Of a stretch of DNA of 5,432 nt, positions 4,286-5,432 are shown one piece after another. This DNA is from an uncultured Gemmatimonadota bacterium (GTDB lineage: Bacteria; Gemmatimonadota; Gemmatimonadetes; Gemmatimonadales; GWC2-71-9): contig CAMLHU010000159.1 in the NCBI GenBank assembly GCA_946479825.1, positions 1 to 5,432 of the forward strand, in the 5' to 3' direction. Position numbers and translations under genes: made by a program. Below the pieces are notes generated by a model that was given only the letters and a program-made list of their open reading frames with translations, made no database searches and was not told the DNA's origin. The stretch's first letter is position 1, and every line of letters starts with the position of its first letter.

Positions 4286-5404
4286 ATGCCCGCTCCCGAC
4301 CTGCACGAATGGCTCCACCACCTCGAGGATGAGGCCGACGCGGCCTTCCTGTACCGCGAGCTCGCCAAGGCCGAGCCCGACGGGAAGAAGCGCCGGATCT
4401 ACGAGGAACTGGCGGGGGTCGAGGATCGGCACACGGCCATCTGGCAGAAGCTGATCGCCGACGCGGGGCATCCGGTGCCGCCGGTGCGGCCGTCGTTCCG
4501 GGCCCGGACGCTGGCCTGGCTGGCGCGCCGGTTCGGCCCCGGGTTCCTCCTGCCGATGCTGCTCGAGGAAGAAGGGCGCGAGGTGAAGGGCTACCTCTCG
4601 CTCTACCGGCGCACGCCCGCCGGCCAGGCGCAGGACACGGCGCTCACGCTCGCCAAGGAGTCGGCCGAGCACGCGGAGTCGCTGTCGGGGATCGCGGGGC
4701 GGGACGGCGAGCCGTGGCACAAGACGGGGGCCGGCGGCTTCCTCCGCAACCTGGTGTACGGCTTCAACGACGGCCTCACCGCCAACTTCGGCCTGGTGGC
4801 CGGGATGCTCGGCGCGCAGGCGTCACTCGACGTGGCCTCGCACGCGGTGCTGGTGGCGGGGATCGCGGGGACGGCGGCGGACGCGCTCTCGATGGGCGCC
4901 TCGGGGTACCTCGCGGCCAAGAGCGAGCGCGAGGTGTACGAGCACGAGATCGCGATGGAGAAGGAGGAGATCCGGCTGATGCCGGACGTGGAGCGGGAGG
5001 AGCTGGCCCTGCTCTACCAGGCCAAGGGGATCCCCAAGGCGCAGGCGGAGACGCTGGCGGCCGAGGTGATGCGCGACCCCGCCCGCGCGCTCGAGGAGAA
5101 GGTGCGGGAGGAGCTCGGCATCGGCGAGGCGACCAGCACGCCGCTCCGCGAGGCGTGGATCACCGGCACCGCCACCGCCGTGGGCGCGCTCATCCCGGTG
5201 CTGCCGTTCTTCGTCTGGGACGGCCCGGTGGCCATCTGGACGTCGTTCGGCATCGCCATGCTGTCGCACTTCGGCGTGGGCGCGGCGCGCAGCCTCTTCA
5301 CCGGCCGCGGCGTCGTCCGGTCCGGGATGGACATGTTCCTGGTGGGGCTGGGCGTGGCGGCGGTGGGATATTTCGTGGGGGAGGCGATCGTGCGGGTGTT
5401 GTGA
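4286..5404 (+). CDS. Ferritin-like/VIT1 fusion (MbfA-type), predicted iron exporter
   Basis: This 372-residue protein joins an N-terminal ferritin-like (erythrin) diiron domain, about residues 6-138, to a C-terminal VIT1/CCC1 transporter domain, about 150-372. Likely diiron ligands are E16, E46 and H49 (the ExxH in VEDRH), one or more of E94-E96, and H129. The VIT1 part has FNDGLTANFGLVAG (160-173), membrane segments near 156-176 and 183-205, a Glu-rich cytoplasmic region that binds metal in the family (SEREVYEHEIAMEKEE, then EREELALLYQAKG), and three more membrane segments to the end. Family knowledge: MbfA proteins export iron across the inner membrane and protect against iron and peroxide, with the ferritin-like domain sensing or delivering iron. 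The start is the ATG at 4286, with only a weak GGA (4274-4276) upstream. The frame is open back to 4145, but that part is repeat sequence and is Pro/Ser-rich. In the last helix, E125 and E128 are present but the usual Glu three residues before H129 is Ser126. Confidence 0.93.
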   Translation: MPAPDLHEWLHHLEDEADAAFLYRELAKAEPDGKKRRIYEELAGVEDRHTAIWQKLIADAGHPVPPVRPSFRARTLAWLARRFGPGFLLPMLLEEEGREVKGYLSLYRRTPAGQAQDTALTLAKESAEHAESLSGIAGRDGEPWHKTGAGGFLRNLVYGFNDGLTANFGLVAGMLGAQASLDVASHAVLVAGIAGTAADALSMGASGYLAAKSEREVYEHEIAMEKEEIRLMPDVEREELALLYQAKGIPKAQAETLAAEVMRDPARALEEKVREELGIGEATSTPLREAWITGTATAVGALIPVLPFFVWDGPVAIWTSFGIAMLSHFGVGAARSLFTGRGVVRSGMDMFLVGLGVAAVGYFVGEAIVRVL

Positions 5405-5405
5405 C

Positions 5406-5432
5406 GGTGAACGGTGAAGGGTGAAGGGTGAA
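5406..5432. repeat. Heptamer array, GGTGAAC/GGTGAAG, after the MbfA-like gene, cut by the window end
   Basis: The units are GGTGAAC, GGTGAAG, GGTGAAG and a partial GGTGAA at the window edge. The bases just before (5399-5405, TTGTGAC) include the TGA stop of the MbfA-like gene and look like a further unit. The array is G-rich on the gene's sense strand. Confidence 0.85.

Noticed and set aside
1..5432. Mobile element, tRNA or rRNA genes
   Set aside because: No transposase or integrase sequence, no terminal inverted repeats with target duplication and no cloverleaf or rRNA-like sequence was seen. The repeats are short tandem units, not insertion sequences.

Overview
The window is very GC-rich, densely coded DNA of bacterial chromosomal type. 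The gene families and the gaps filled with heptamer repeats of GGTGAAC/GTTCACC type suggest a Gemmatimonadota-like soil or sediment bacterium. That assignment is inference from style; there is no rRNA or other phylogenetic marker here. The signal peptides, the C-terminal Phe of a predicted outer-membrane barrel and the transmembrane anti-sigma factor point to a diderm cell.

Layout. Positions 1-49 hold a 7-bp tandem array. At 130-396 (+) is a small two-segment membrane protein of unknown role. Positions 397-574 are a non-coding stretch made almost entirely of degenerate heptamers in two opposed blocks. At 575-808 (+) is a small YggX/Fe(2+)-trafficking-like protein carrying two CxxC pairs. At 809-927 there are more heptamers and a 19-bp hairpin between convergent genes. 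On the minus strand follow, in transcription order, an ECF sigma factor (4086-3547), a zinc-binding-motif transmembrane anti-sigma factor (3550-2945, 4-base overlap), a secreted double-PDZ protein (2928-1981) and a DUF3187-like outer-membrane barrel protein (1893-928). The divergent gap 4087-4285 holds heptamer arrays on both sides and a possible promoter. At 4286-5404 (+) is a ferritin-like/VIT1 fusion of the MbfA type, a predicted iron exporter, and the window ends inside another heptamer array.

How the genes fit together. The sigma, anti-sigma and PDZ genes look like one operon: overlapping or closely spaced, with good Shine-Dalgarno sites inside it. This is a typical envelope-stress style module, in which the membrane anti-sigma would hold the sigma factor until a periplasmic signal arrives. 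The PDZ protein and the barrel protein may be its sensors, effectors or targets. The YggX-like protein and the MbfA-like protein both point to iron and oxidative-stress homeostasis, but they are not adjacent and any link is speculative.

The most unusual structure is the heptamer arrays. In this window they obey an orientation rule: read on the sense strand of the adjacent gene, arrays before a start codon are C-rich (GTTCACC, GTCCAAC, CCCTGAC) and arrays after a stop codon are G-rich (GGTGAAC, GGTGAGC). Two of the downstream arrays run directly out of the TGA stop codon.
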